Positions 8,810 to 17,542 are shown, numbered from the stretch's first letter. The stretch is DNA of 64,000 bases from Lancefieldella parvula DSM 20469 (GCF_000024225.1 NC_013203.1:372001-436000); one strand, 5' to 3'. Translations and numbers: made by a program. The notes: generated by a model from the letters alone, not told the origin.

Positions 8810-9739
8810 ATGGGAACATCTGCATTACCCGAGCGCAATCTCACTGATGACGAGCTCAAGTTAGCGGCTAATACGCTAAGACGTGATGTTATTGACATGC
8901 TTGAGAAGAGTAAGTCAGGACATCCCGGCGGCTCACTGAGTGCGGCAGATATTGTGGCTACACTGTTTTTCTCGGGAGTGATGAAGTACAACCACAATAA
9001 CCCAGAGGACCACACCGAGGACAGATTCTTCCTGTCTAAGGGTCACGTAGCTCCTGTGTTGTATGCTGCGTACCACTTGCTTGACTGGCTTCATGACGAG
9101 GATATGGTTACCCTTCGCCAGCTTGGCAGTCGCTTGCAGGGTCATCCAGACTGTCACGCATGTCCTGGCATTGAAGTTTGCTCCGGTTCTCTTGGCCAAG
9201 GACTCTCAGTAGCCGCAGGATGTGCTCTGGGTCTTTCTATGGACGCTCTGGCAAGCGGCGAGCGTGCCAAGAAGGTTTTTGTCCTTCTGGGCGACGGCGA
9301 GCTGCAGGAGGGCTCTAACTGGGAGGCATGCATGTTTGCTGCTCACCAGAAGCTGGATAATCTCATTGCCATTGTGGACCTCAACAACTTGCAGATTGAC
9401 GGCCACGTAACCGACGTGTGCTCTCTTGGTGATATTGACGAGAAGTTCCGTTCCTTTGGCTGGAACGTGCTGCGCGTTAACGGTCACGAGGTCGTCTCGG
9501 TGCGCAAGGCCCTTCTCACCGCACGAGATGGTCGCGAAGCAGGAAATACCGCACCTACTGTGGTTATTTGCCAGACTGTCAAAGGCAAGGGTGTTTCGTT
9601 TATGGAAGACAAGGCTTCCTGGCACGGAAACGCTCCTTCGGCAGGTCAAGCTGACATTGCGCGAGAAGAACTTGATGCAGCAAGAGAGCTTCTTTTGATT
9701 GATCTTCAGGGTGAAGGTAAGGAGGTTGCCAATGTCTAG
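8810..9739 (+). CDS. Transketolase, N-terminal (TPP-binding) subunit
   Basis: About 309 residues forming the pyrophosphate-binding half of a split transketolase. Motifs seen are EKSKSGHPGGSLSAADI, SKGHVAPVLYAAY, the glycine-rich SLGQGLSVAAGCALG and the TPP/metal motif GDGELQEGSNWEA followed by IVDLNNLQIDG. The longest open frame begins at 8699 but would cross a terminator; ATG at 8810 (or 8804) after GAGAGGA is preferred. With the next gene it makes a heterodimeric transketolase that uses the xylulose-5-phosphate made by UlaF. Split transketolases are known in many archaea, Firmicutes and Actinobacteria. Confidence 0.5.
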   Translation: MGTSALPERNLTDDELKLAANTLRRDVIDMLEKSKSGHPGGSLSAADIVATLFFSGVMKYNHNNPEDHTEDRFFLSKGHVAPVLYAAYHLLDWLHDEDMVTLRQLGSRLQGHPDCHACPGIEVCSGSLGQGLSVAAGCALGLSMDALASGERAKKVFVLLGDGELQEGSNWEACMFAAHQKLDNLIAIVDLNNLQIDGHVTDVCSLGDIDEKFRSFGWNVLRVNGHEVVSVRKALLTARDGREAGNTAPTVVICQTVKGKGVSFMEDKASWHGNAPSAGQADIAREELDAARELLLIDLQGEGKEVANV

Positions 9740-10658
9740 AGCAACTCGTGAGGCATATGGTCAGACTCTTGTTGAGCTGGTTAACGAGGGTCACGATATT
9801 ATTGCCGTTGATGCTGACCTTGCTGGCTCCACTAAACTTGCTGACCTCCAGAAAGCTTTCCCACAGCGCATGGTTGACGTGGGCATTGCCGAGCAAAACA
9901 TGGTGGGCGTTGCGTCAGGACTTTCGCTCACAGGACGTACTGTGTTTACCGGCTCGTTTGCTGTGTTTGCAACCGGTCGCGCCTATGATCAGATTAGAAA
10001 CACCGTCTGTGATTCCGGTCTTAACGTAAAGATCTGCCCAACACATGCAGGTATTACGGTAGGAGAGGACGGCGCTACTCACCAGTCTCTTGAGGATATT
10101 GGCATGATGCGTGCCCTGCCTCAGATGCGCGTGCTTGTTCCTGCAGATTACAATGCTACTAGGGCAGCGCTCAGGCTTGCTGCCGAGGCTGATGGCCCGT
10201 TTTATGTGCGTATGGGTCGTCACAAAGTTGCCGATATTTACGACGAGTCCTTCAAGGGCGGTCTGCCTTTTGCAAATGTCTTGCGAGAGGGTACAGATGT
10301 CACAATTGCTGCCTGTGGTGTGGAGGTTGCTCAAGCACTTGCTGCAGCAGACTTGCTGGCAGAGGAGAAGATTTCTGCCGAGGTTATCGATGTGTTTTCC
10401 ATTAAGCCTTTGGACGAGGAAGTTATTTTGGCTTCTGCCGAGAAGACCCGTCATGTAGTAACTGTTGAGGAGCATAACGTGGCAACAGGTCTTGGAGCTG
10501 CAGTTGCTGAGCTTCTTGCTGAGCAGCTGCCAACGCCTATGCGCTTTGCTGGTATGCGCACGTTTGGCACCTCCGCTCCTGGTGACGTACTACTTTCACA
10601 CTTTGGCTTGGATGCCGAGGGCATTGCTGCTCGCGTCAGGGAGTTTGTGCTCTCGTAG
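9732..10658 (+). CDS. Transketolase, C-terminal (pyrimidine-binding) subunit
   Basis: 308 residues covering the transketolase Pyr domain and the C-terminal domain. VDADLAGSTKL, MVDVGIAEQNMVGVASGLS (with the conserved Glu that activates TPP), HAGITVGEDGATHQSLEDIG, VLVPADYNATRAAL and the C-terminal VEEHNVATGLGAAVAELL are visible. The ATG at 9732 lies inside the last codons of the N-subunit gene (8-base overlap) and uses TAAGGAGG as ribosome site, so the two subunits are translationally coupled. No terminator is seen before the next gene, the XRE regulator, 48 bases downstream. Confidence 0.5.
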   Translation: MSRATREAYGQTLVELVNEGHDIIAVDADLAGSTKLADLQKAFPQRMVDVGIAEQNMVGVASGLSLTGRTVFTGSFAVFATGRAYDQIRNTVCDSGLNVKICPTHAGITVGEDGATHQSLEDIGMMRALPQMRVLVPADYNATRAALRLAAEADGPFYVRMGRHKVADIYDESFKGGLPFANVLREGTDVTIAACGVEVAQALAAADLLAEEKISAEVIDVFSIKPLDEEVILASAEKTRHVVTVEEHNVATGLGAAVAELLAEQLPTPMRFAGMRTFGTSAPGDVLLSHFGLDAEGIAARVREFVLS

Positions 10659-10705
10659 TCTTTGTCATATTTTGATGGCAAATACAATTAAAGGCGGGAT
10701 GAAAT

Positions 10706-11611
10706 TTGAAAGGGAATTCTTTAGGAGAGACCATTTATTCTCTTCGTCATAGTAAGGGATTGACGCAGGAGCAGCTTGCAGAGGGTATCTGTTCTCCGGT
10801 TTCTCTTTCAAGAATTGAAAATGGCCGCCAGATGCCCTCCAAGGTAATTCTCGACGCATTGTTAAGCAGACTTGGAGCGAGTACCTATCAGCTTTGTGAT
10901 GTTTTTTATCAAAGTGATTGCCAGCGTAGCTTTAATGAGATTACAAGACGAGCAAGTCTGCTTATAGAAACAGGTAAAATCCAACAAGGCCTATCCTTGC
11001 TGGAGAGCTTGGATAAAAATGATGCATCTCATGCATTGGAGCGACAGTCAGTTTTGCTTATACAGGCAGCCGCACAACTTAAGCAGAATAAAGATCCCGA
11101 AGATTCATATGTCAAATTATATGAGGCTTTGGAGCTTACAAAGCCTCATATTGACCTATCTGATTTTCGACATGAACTTTTATCTCCTATTGAAGCTGAA
11201 ATAATTGGTTTGATGGTTGTAGCGCTTCAACAAAAGGAAGCCCGTATTAAGGCTATTCGAGTGGGAGAAGAACTTGCAAGAAACCTTTCTGATCAACAAT
11301 CGAGCAGCAATGACTTTATGGTTGTCCGTATCAACCTTGAGGTTAATATATCTTCCTGTTTAGACCTTGAGGGAAGGTTTGAAGAAGCTGCTCAGCATGC
11401 GTATCTGGCAAGAGATTTGAGTATTGAAAGTCATGAACAGATACTTTTACCGGTGATTTTTTATTTGATTGGTCGATCTGAATTTCGTAGTGGAAATATT
11501 GAGAAGGCACGTTCAATAATGCAGACGATTATTCCGTATATGGAACTTATCGGCCAACATGATAATGCGGAAATGGTACGCGCTTTTGTTGAAGAGAATC
11601 TAAGCGCTTAA
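10706..11611 (+). CDS. XRE-family regulator with TPR-like C-terminus (Rgg/PlcR-type)
   Basis: 301 residues. The N-terminal ~65 residues are a Cro/CI helix-turn-helix: LGETIYSLRHSKGLTQEQLAEG, then SPVSLSRIENGRQMPSKVILDALLSRLG. The rest is all helical with repeated ~35-residue helix pairs such as ALERQSVLLIQAAAQLKQ and YLIGRSEFRSGNIEKARSIMQ, like the TPR domain of RNPP peptide-sensing regulators. The start is TTG at 10706, eight bases after AAGGCGGG; no in-frame ATG fits. It lies directly ahead of an ABC exporter, its likely target. No peptide-pheromone gene was found nearby, so a quorum-sensing role is only a possibility. Confidence 0.5.
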   Translation: MKGNSLGETIYSLRHSKGLTQEQLAEGICSPVSLSRIENGRQMPSKVILDALLSRLGASTYQLCDVFYQSDCQRSFNEITRRASLLIETGKIQQGLSLLESLDKNDASHALERQSVLLIQAAAQLKQNKDPEDSYVKLYEALELTKPHIDLSDFRHELLSPIEAEIIGLMVVALQQKEARIKAIRVGEELARNLSDQQSSSNDFMVVRINLEVNISSCLDLEGRFEEAAQHAYLARDLSIESHEQILLPVIFYLIGRSEFRSGNIEKARSIMQTIIPYMELIGQHDNAEMVRAFVEENLSA

Positions 11612-11658
11612 AATTAAACTTAGACGCTTAAAACTAAGCCTAAGCGCTCAAAGACAGT
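11601..11658 (+). repeat. Three imperfect 19-20-bp direct repeats after the XRE gene
   Basis: Units starting at 11601, 11620 and 11640 share TTAGRCGCTTAAAA-like cores (TAAGCGCTTAAAA, TTAGACGCTTAAAA, CTAAGCGCTCAAAG). The first overlaps the stop codon of the XRE gene. With the ABC exporter 180 bases further on, they could be regulator binding sites about two helical turns apart; this is inference. Confidence 0.5.
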
Positions 11659-11841
11659 GAGTAGGGCAGCTCACAGTTCTCATTACCAAAAGTCGAAGTT
11701 TTTACGTGTCATTCTCATTATTTTGATACTTTGCATGGATACTTAACATTTGAGGTAATACAAGAATTGTCACGAGATGTTATGGATGGTCTCCTCCTCT
11801 TTCGAGATGATGTACTCGTCAAAGAGAGAGGAGAGAGATAC

Positions 11842-13467
11842 ATGAGCGTAAAGTATCTTTTAAAGAATGCCAGTAAACGAAACGTGATCATTTTTGTATT
11901 AGTACAAATTATGAGTTCTTGCGTCGTTGCCGGTGTGGCTTTTTTACTGAGTGCACTTCTCAATACGGTTTCTGAAGTCATTATTTCAGGAGATATTGCT
12001 CTGTTACTTAAATTTATAGGTTTGTGCTGTATATATGCTATAGCAACTGGCATCCTTCTTATGCTACAGGGATATGTGCGCGCCCGCCTGGTTCGCGACA
12101 CCGTAATTAAGATGAGAAATTCTGCCGTGAAGGCTTATTTGCGCAGAAATGATATTGTAGACATGAATGAGAACAGTGCTGAGTTTCTTTCTCTTTTAAG
12201 TCAGAATATGGATACCATTGAAAAAGATTGGCTTGGCGGACTGCTTGATGCATTTTCTTCATGCTGCGAAATTACTATTGCGAGTCTCTTACTTTTGTAT
12301 ATAAATCCAATAGTGGCAGTAATTTCGATACTTGTGATGGCAATTCCAACAATCATTCCCGGAATGTTTACAAAACAACTTACACATTGCCAAGAGGAGA
12401 TCGTAAAAAATACGGTTTCGTATAACGGGCAGATTCGTGACATATCGCTTGGAATTGATGTTATTAGGTCATTTCATAAAGAAAGCAATTTTACAAACCG
12501 ACACTTGATGGTTGCGCAGCAGTTGGAAGGTAAGAAGGCACATTTATCTGAAGTTACGGCTCTTATATCTGGGCTTGTTACAGCAATCTCGGTTTCATCT
12601 CAATTTATTATTATGGGCATAACAGGTATTTTTGCGGTGCAAGGATTTGTTTCTCTTGGTAGTGTTGTGGCTGTAACACAGCTGTCAGGTCAGGTAATTA
12701 CGCCCGCTTCAACATTTGCTTCATTGCTTGGAAAAGTCAAGGCTGCCTACCCGGTTTTAAAGGTGGTTATACGCGACGATGAAGAAACTTCGTTCGACAA
12801 CGAGGCACGGCACTATGACGTAGAGCGTGAAATTGAGCTAAAAAATGTTACTTATAAATACCCTGATTCAATTTCCGGAGTGTCTAAGATATCTGCGCGT
12901 TTTAAGACCGGGAGGAAGTATGCGATTATTGGAAAAAGCGGGAGTGGAAAGAGTACGCTTTTAAAACTGATTTCAGGCCAGATAGAACCTCAGGACGGAG
13001 ACATTCTGATTGACGGTTCAAGAGATATTTCATGTGATCCGGCAATGATTCACCAGAATGTGTATTTGTTTGACGATACGCTAAAAAATAACATTACGCT
13101 GGGAAGTTCGTATTCGAATGAGCAAATCGATGAAGCTATTAAAAAGTCTGGCCTCTCAGAGGTAGTTGCGGCTCTTCCAAAAGGACTTGACACTCCAGTG
13201 GAAGAGAACGGAAAGCGCTTCTCAGGAGGTGAAAGACAGAGGATTGCTATTGCGCGAGCCTTACTGTATGGAAAGAAGTTACTGCTTGTTGATGAAGCTA
13301 CGTCTGCATTGGACACACGCATGGCTACTGAGGTCGAGAATAACCTGCTTGGTCTAAGCGGAGTTACCATGATTGAGGTAACTCATCATCTCAATGTTGC
13401 ACAACAATCAAAGTTTGATGCCGTATTTGAAATGACTCCAAGTGGGCTTTTGGAGATAAAACAATAG
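11842..13467 (+). CDS. ABC exporter, fused permease and ATPase
   Basis: 541 residues. The N-terminal half has about six membrane spans of the ABC type-I exporter fold (for example VIIFVLVQIMSSCVVAGVAFLL and LLLKFIGLCCIYAIATGILLML). The C-terminal ATPase has Walker A GKSGSGKSTLLK, signature FSGGERQRIAIARALL, Walker B KLLLVDEATSALD and the switch histidine in EVTHHLN. The start ATG at 11842 follows GGAGAGAG; the frame is open 111 bases further up but without a ribosome site. It has no C39 peptidase domain. Cargo is unknown; the linked XRE-TPR regulator suggests a peptide or drug exporter. It works as a homodimer if no partner half exists. Confidence 0.5.
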   Translation: MSVKYLLKNASKRNVIIFVLVQIMSSCVVAGVAFLLSALLNTVSEVIISGDIALLLKFIGLCCIYAIATGILLMLQGYVRARLVRDTVIKMRNSAVKAYLRRNDIVDMNENSAEFLSLLSQNMDTIEKDWLGGLLDAFSSCCEITIASLLLLYINPIVAVISILVMAIPTIIPGMFTKQLTHCQEEIVKNTVSYNGQIRDISLGIDVIRSFHKESNFTNRHLMVAQQLEGKKAHLSEVTALISGLVTAISVSSQFIIMGITGIFAVQGFVSLGSVVAVTQLSGQVITPASTFASLLGKVKAAYPVLKVVIRDDEETSFDNEARHYDVEREIELKNVTYKYPDSISGVSKISARFKTGRKYAIIGKSGSGKSTLLKLISGQIEPQDGDILIDGSRDISCDPAMIHQNVYLFDDTLKNNITLGSSYSNEQIDEAIKKSGLSEVVAALPKGLDTPVEENGKRFSGGERQRIAIARALLYGKKLLLVDEATSALDTRMATEVENNLLGLSGVTMIEVTHHLNVAQQSKFDAVFEMTPSGLLEIKQ

Positions 13468-13548
13468 TAGGAGCTCAATAAGTTTGTGATAGCTGTCTTT
13501 GAGTTCAATTGCGCTCAATTAGAGATGTTACTGGTGAAGAATATGAGA

Positions 13549-13578
13549 AAACCCCAGCTGCTTTAACAGCTGGGGTTT
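13549..13578. terminator. Bidirectional terminator between convergent genes
   Basis: AAACCCCAGCTG and CAGCTGGGGTTT form a perfect 12-bp stem around CTTTAA. The A/T ends serve as U-runs in both directions, closing the ABC exporter gene (plus) and the NfnAB operon (minus). Confidence 0.5.
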
Positions 13579-13624
13579 ATGTTTATTGTAATGAAAACGG
13601 GGAATCTAGAGTGGGAACCGTCAA

Positions 13625-15022
13625 TTAACCAATGTGTTTGGTAATGGAAGCGGCTGCTATCTTACCAGCGCCCATTGCCAGAATGACGGTTGCAGCACCA
13701 GTCACGATGTCGCCACCAGCCCAGATGCGAGGATCGGAAGTACGGCCCTCTTCGTCGGCCTCAATGTAGCCCCACTTGTTGAGCTTAATGTCACCGATCA
13801 TCTTTGCGAATGGGTTAGCGTTAGTGCCGATTGCAGAAATTGCAACATCGCAAGGAATGTCCTCGATGGCGCCCTCGATAGGTACTGGACGACGACGTCC
13901 ATCAGCGTCAGGTTCGCCGAGCTCCATCTTTTGAACGCGAACTGCGCAAACTGTGCCATCTTCGCCAGCGATGAACTCAAGAGGAGAGACAAGAGGAAGT
14001 ACCTCAACACCCTCAGCCTTTGCGTGGTGAAGCTCTGCACGACGAGCAGGCATCTCGTCCTCAGTACGACGGTAAGCAATAATTGCACGTTCAGCGCCAA
14101 GACGCTTAGCAGTACGGACAGCGTCCATAGCAACGTTACCTCCACCAAAGACAACAACGTTTTTGCCGTGCTTGGTTGGAGTATCGTACTCAGGGAACTT
14201 GTTAGCCTTCATAAGGTTAACACGGGTGAGGTACTCGTTTGCAAAGAAGACGTTAGGCAGATTCTCGCCAGGGATGTTGAGAAGCTTTGGAAGACCAGCG
14301 CCAGTTGCAATGTAGATTGCGTCAAAGCCCTGCTCAAAGAGCTCATCTGCATCGGTGATACGACCGACAACAGAGTTGTACTCAAATTTAACGCCCAGCT
14401 CTTGGAGACCGTCAATCTCGCGTTTAACAACAGCCTTTGGAAGACGGAACTCAGGAATACCGTAGACAAGAACACCGCCGCCGGTGAAGAAAGCCTCAAA
14501 AACGGTAACGTCAAAGCCGTTACGAGCAAGCTCGCCAGCGCAAGCAATACCAGAAGGACCGGAGCCTACAACTGCAACCTTCTTGCCGTTCTTTGGTGCG
14601 ATTGCTGGCTTGGAAGCAAGCTCAGGCTGATCGCCAAGGAAGCGCTCGAGCTGACCAATAGCAACTGGTTCACTGCGCTTACCCATGATGCAGACGCCCT
14701 CGCACTGGTTCTCCTGTGGGCAAACACGACCACAAACTGCAGGAAGCATAGAAGACTCACGGATGATGTCAAGACCGCGACCAAACTCCTCTGCACGGAT
14801 AGCCTCGATGAAACGAGGAATGTTGATGTTTACAGGGCAGCCCTGAACACACAGTGGATTCTTACAATCCAAGCAGCGGTTTGCCTCTGCAATTGCCATC
14901 TCTTTAGTGAAGCCCTTGTCGACAGGGCGGAAGTCTTGTGCTCGCTCTGCAGCTGGCTCTTCGTTGTCAGCTGTACGAGGTGCCTTGACGTTTGGAATGT
15001 AGCGACCGTTTACCTGTGGCAT
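13625..15022 (-). CDS. nfnB: NADPH-dependent glutamate synthase small-chain-like / NfnB subunit
   Basis: About 465 residues of the GltD/NfnB flavoprotein family. The N-terminal part carries two [4Fe-4S]-type cysteine groups, CLDCKNPLCVQGCP and CGRVCPQENQCEGVC, then a FAD dinucleotide fold VAVVGSGPSGIACAGELA and an NADPH fold VVVFGGGNVAMDAVRTAKRLG, ending with RIWAGGDIVTGAATVILAMGAG. No large GltB chain is present; the upstream gene instead encodes an NfnA-type FAD/[2Fe-2S] protein, overlapping by a few bases. That arrangement matches NADH-dependent reduced ferredoxin:NADP oxidoreductase (NfnAB), which bifurcates or confurcates electrons in anaerobes. ATG at 15022 or GTG at 15028 could be the start. 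Often annotated simply as gltA. Confidence 0.5.
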   Translation of the reverse strand: MPQVNGRYIPNVKAPRTADNEEPAAERAQDFRPVDKGFTKEMAIAEANRCLDCKNPLCVQGCPVNINIPRFIEAIRAEEFGRGLDIIRESSMLPAVCGRVCPQENQCEGVCIMGKRSEPVAIGQLERFLGDQPELASKPAIAPKNGKKVAVVGSGPSGIACAGELARNGFDVTVFEAFFTGGGVLVYGIPEFRLPKAVVKREIDGLQELGVKFEYNSVVGRITDADELFEQGFDAIYIATGAGLPKLLNIPGENLPNVFFANEYLTRVNLMKANKFPEYDTPTKHGKNVVVFGGGNVAMDAVRTAKRLGAERAIIAYRRTEDEMPARRAELHHAKAEGVEVLPLVSPLEFIAGEDGTVCAVRVQKMELGEPDADGRRRPVPIEGAIEDIPCDVAISAIGTNANPFAKMIGDIKLNKWGYIEADEEGRTSDPRIWAGGDIVTGAATVILAMGAGKIAAASITKHIG

Positions 15023-15852
15023 GCGCACCTCGTCTCCTCGTAAGCTTTAATGGACTGACCTTCCTCGGTGAGGTAGGCTGCCTGACGCGCACGAAGATCG
15101 TTCCAGTCAACCTTGGTTGCGTCAAAATCAGGGCCGTCAACACAAGCAAATTTGGTCTCGCCACCAACTTCAACACGGCAGCAACCGCACATACCAGTAC
15201 CGTCGACCATGATTGGGTTCAAAGAAGCGATGATAGGCGTGTTGTACTTCTCAGCAGTGAGAGTGGAGAACTTCATCATAGGAACTGGGCCAACGCAGAA
15301 TACGCGGTCAACCTGCTTGTCCTGTAGAAGACGCTCGAGAGGTGCGGTTACAACGCCCTTCTCACCAAGAGAACCATCGTCTGTGGTGATGTGGATGTGA
15401 TCGTCGTCCAAAATGGAACGGAACTGATCCTCAAGCAGCAGCAGCTCTTTGGTACGAGCGCCCATGATTGCGTGAACCTCACGGCCAGCTGCTACAAGTT
15501 GACGAGCAACAGGGAAGGCGATAGCAAGGCCAACGCCGCCGCCGATAACTGCCCATTTGCCTTCGCCCATCTCGGTAGGCTCACCCAGAGGACCAGTGAC
15601 GTCTTGTAGTGAGTCACCAACCTCATAGGTGGAAAGCATCTGGGTAGTCTTGCCAATTACCATAAAGATGAATTCGACCCAACCCTCTTCAGGATTCCAA
15701 TCCGCAAAGGTAAATGGGACGCGCTCACCACACTCGTTTGCGCGAACCATTAGGAACTGGCCAGCATGGGCATGCTTAGCCATCTGTGGTGCCTCGATGC
15801 GGAACTTAAAAACCTTCTCTGAGAACTGAGTCTTTTCGAGGATTTTATACAT
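15010..15852 (-). CDS. nfnA: Sulfide dehydrogenase-like FAD/NAD-binding subunit (NfnA)
   Basis: 280 residues, similar to the PyrK/NfnA flavoproteins. It has a ferredoxin-reductase FAD domain (VPFTFADWNPEEGWVEFIFMV), an NAD fold (AVIGGGVGLAIAFPVARQL) and a C-terminal [2Fe-2S] cluster with cysteines in GMCGCCRVEVGGETKFACVDGP. The ATG at 15852 follows GGAGAGGAG. Its 3' end overlaps the nfnB start, so translation is probably coupled. It passes electrons between NADH, ferredoxin and the NADPH-reducing NfnB in the cytosol. An alternative role as a dihydroorotate dehydrogenase electron-transfer chain is less likely, because no pyrD is adjacent. Confidence 0.5.
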   Translation of the reverse strand: MYKILEKTQFSEKVFKFRIEAPQMAKHAHAGQFLMVRANECGERVPFTFADWNPEEGWVEFIFMVIGKTTQMLSTYEVGDSLQDVTGPLGEPTEMGEGKWAVIGGGVGLAIAFPVARQLVAAGREVHAIMGARTKELLLLEDQFRSILDDDHIHITTDDGSLGEKGVVTAPLERLLQDKQVDRVFCVGPVPMMKFSTLTAEKYNTPIIASLNPIMVDGTGMCGCCRVEVGGETKFACVDGPDFDATKVDWNDLRARQAAYLTEEGQSIKAYEETRCACHR

Positions 15853-15911
15853 TCAGTGGTACTCCTCTCCCGAATTAGGTATCCTCGTGCAGCTGATTGA
15901 GACTGTGCTCA

Positions 15912-15955
15912 ACTTGCTAACAATTAAATGACCGCCTGGGTAGCGGTCAAAAAAC
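15912..15955 (-). promoter_or_regulatory. Possible promoter/operator of nfnAB
   Basis: On the minus strand TTGACC is followed 17 bases later by TTAATT, and between them lies a dyad TGACCGC / GCGGTCA (15929-15949) with a 7-base loop. It starts ~75 bases upstream of nfnA. A repressor could sit between -35 and -10. Low-confidence prediction. Confidence 0.5.
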
Positions 15956-16100
15956 ACACAGGTAATATTGTATAACGCCGCTAGAATTTATGTGGCGAGA
16001 AAAGCTGTTTGCATTGCAAATTCATGCTTATAATGAAGTTGAAATTGATGATGTGAAACGTTCTTATATAAGTTCTTTTTTCTTGTATTGATGAAAAATT

Positions 16101-16640
16101 TTATAAATGGATAAGCTCTTCAACTTTATCTGCAGCAGCTTCTGCTTCTATATAAAAATTTGTAAGCGAGACACCTTTAAGCTCTTTTAATACATAATTT
16201 GCAACTGTCATGCGACCAGGTGGCCGACTAATACCACACTGTAGACGCATAAAATCACGAGTTCCTAATTTGTCAGCAATGGAGCGTAGGCCATTATGGG
16301 CATTGAGTCCACCACCTGTACGAAAACGAATATGTTCGTCTTCGAGATCAATTTCATCATGAATAACAAGTATCTGATCAGCAGTTATGTTATGTGCACG
16401 TGCAAGTTTGCAGAGAGGACCTCCACTTGTGTTCATAAAATCCCATGGTTTAGCAAGGATAATTTTTTGTGACTGACCGCTAGCATTTGTGATGTTAATG
16501 GTAGACACTTGACAACCCGCTTCATTTTTCCAGTAGTGTACGTTATAGCGGGCAGCAAGTACGTCGATTACTGCAAAGCCAATGTTATGTCTCGTATGAG
16601 CATATTTTTCTCCAGGATTACCAAGTCCACAGATAAGCAT
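16101..16640 (-). CDS. pth: Peptidyl-tRNA hydrolase
   Basis: About 179 residues from ATG 16640. It releases tRNA from stalled peptidyl-tRNA. The family opening MLICGLGNPGEKYAHTRHNIGF carries the substrate-binding Asn and the catalytic His of RHNIGF; later AKPWDFMNTSG, the catalytic Asp in VIHDEIDLE and FRTGGGLNAHNGLRSI are present. The open frame runs 46 codons further upstream, but that stretch is unlike the family and has no good ribosome site; the true start remains uncertain. No terminator separates it from the leftward NfnAB genes, yet 250 AT-rich bases lie between. Confidence 0.5.
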   Translation of the reverse strand: MLICGLGNPGEKYAHTRHNIGFAVIDVLAARYNVHYWKNEAGCQVSTINITNASGQSQKIILAKPWDFMNTSGGPLCKLARAHNITADQILVIHDEIDLEDEHIRFRTGGGLNAHNGLRSIADKLGTRDFMRLQCGISRPPGRMTVANYVLKELKGVSLTNFYIEAEAAADKVEELIHL

Positions 16641-16891
16641 GGGAATTTTAGGATGCTCACATGATTGCTTCTGTTTGGGAGAGTTGTTGAGCTTATACTG
16701 CGATTGTCTTTGCACGTGTATGTATCTTTCTTTGATGATAAGAATGATTCTGTTTACGGAATGTAACATATTATTCAACTTTTTGTATTTGTCTTTGTAT
16801 CAAATGATTTTACCTGTAGTTTGTACTGTATTTAGCGATGTTGTTTGTTGCTTATCTAACACTGTTTCTGTAGTAATTGATGGAGGTTGTT

Positions 16892-17542
16892 GTGCCAACA
16901 ATTCTTGTAACCGGTTTTCAGCCTTTTGGTGGCGAGAAGATAAATCCAGCGTGGGAAGCTATTAGAGTACTTCCGGATAGTATTGTTGGATCTAAAGTTG
17001 TTAAGCTTCAAATTCCTGTAGTCTTTGGGGTAGGCGCTGATGTAGTGTCTACAGCAATTGATCATATTAATCCTGATATCGTACTTTGTGTTGGGCAGGC
17101 AGGAGGCCGCGCAAAGATTACTCCGGAGTTTGTGGGAATCAATTATCGGGATGCTCGTATTCCTGACAATGATGGCAACCAACCACATGCTCAGAGGATT
17201 GTTGAAGATGGTCCCGATGCTTATTTTGCAACGCTTCCCGTTCGCGCTATGACAGAGGCAATGAATGAATCAGGCATTCCTGCTGCTTTGTCGTATACAG
17301 CAGGTACGTATGTCTGCAACGATGTGATGTATTCCATGCTGCATGTTCTTGCTACAAAGTATCCTAATGCGCGCGGAGCTTTTATGCATGTTCCTTTTGC
17401 AACCGAACAGGCAACAAAGCAGCCAGTAAATACTGCGAGTCTTCCTATTGAGGTTATGGCACGTGGTCTTGAAGTTGCATTATCAGTCGCTGTAAAGCAT
17501 AAGATTGATGTTACGAGTGAATCAACTGGAACTATTTATTAA
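16892..17542 (+). CDS. pcp: Pyrrolidone-carboxylate (pyroglutamyl) peptidase
   Basis: 216 residues of cysteine peptidase family C15, which removes N-terminal pyroglutamate. The family opening TILVTGFQPFGGEKINPAWEA is clear. The catalytic triad is placed in TPEFVGINYRDARIPDN (Glu), GTYVCNDVMYSMLH (Cys) and RGAFMHVPFA (His). The GTG at 16892 is chosen because GGAGG sits 5 bases ahead; an ATG at 16880 lies before that site. It is divergent from pth and followed 100 bases later by a lipoprotein gene. Confidence 0.5.
   Translation: MPTILVTGFQPFGGEKINPAWEAIRVLPDSIVGSKVVKLQIPVVFGVGADVVSTAIDHINPDIVLCVGQAGGRAKITPEFVGINYRDARIPDNDGNQPHAQRIVEDGPDAYFATLPVRAMTEAMNESGIPAALSYTAGTYVCNDVMYSMLHVLATKYPNARGAFMHVPFATEQATKQPVNTASLPIEVMARGLEVALSVAVKHKIDVTSESTGTIY

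Noticed and set aside
10699-10752. Short ATG ORF MKFEREFFRRDHLFSSS overlapping the XRE start
   Set aside because: Shares the XRE ribosome site and has no precursor features; the TTG-started XRE frame explains the sequence.
11731-11841. In-frame 37-codon extension upstream of the ABC exporter
   Set aside because: No ribosome site at its TTG and no similarity to exporter leaders; GGAGAG precedes the ATG at 11842.
13634-15043. 469-codon open frame on the plus strand opposite nfnB
   Set aside because: Mirror of a strongly biased gene; its sequence is cysteine- and asparagine-rich noise without motifs.
16641-16778. 46-residue N-terminal extension of peptidyl-tRNA hydrolase
   Set aside because: Hydrophobic and basic stretch unlike Pth, without a ribosome site; family members begin at the GLGNPG strand.
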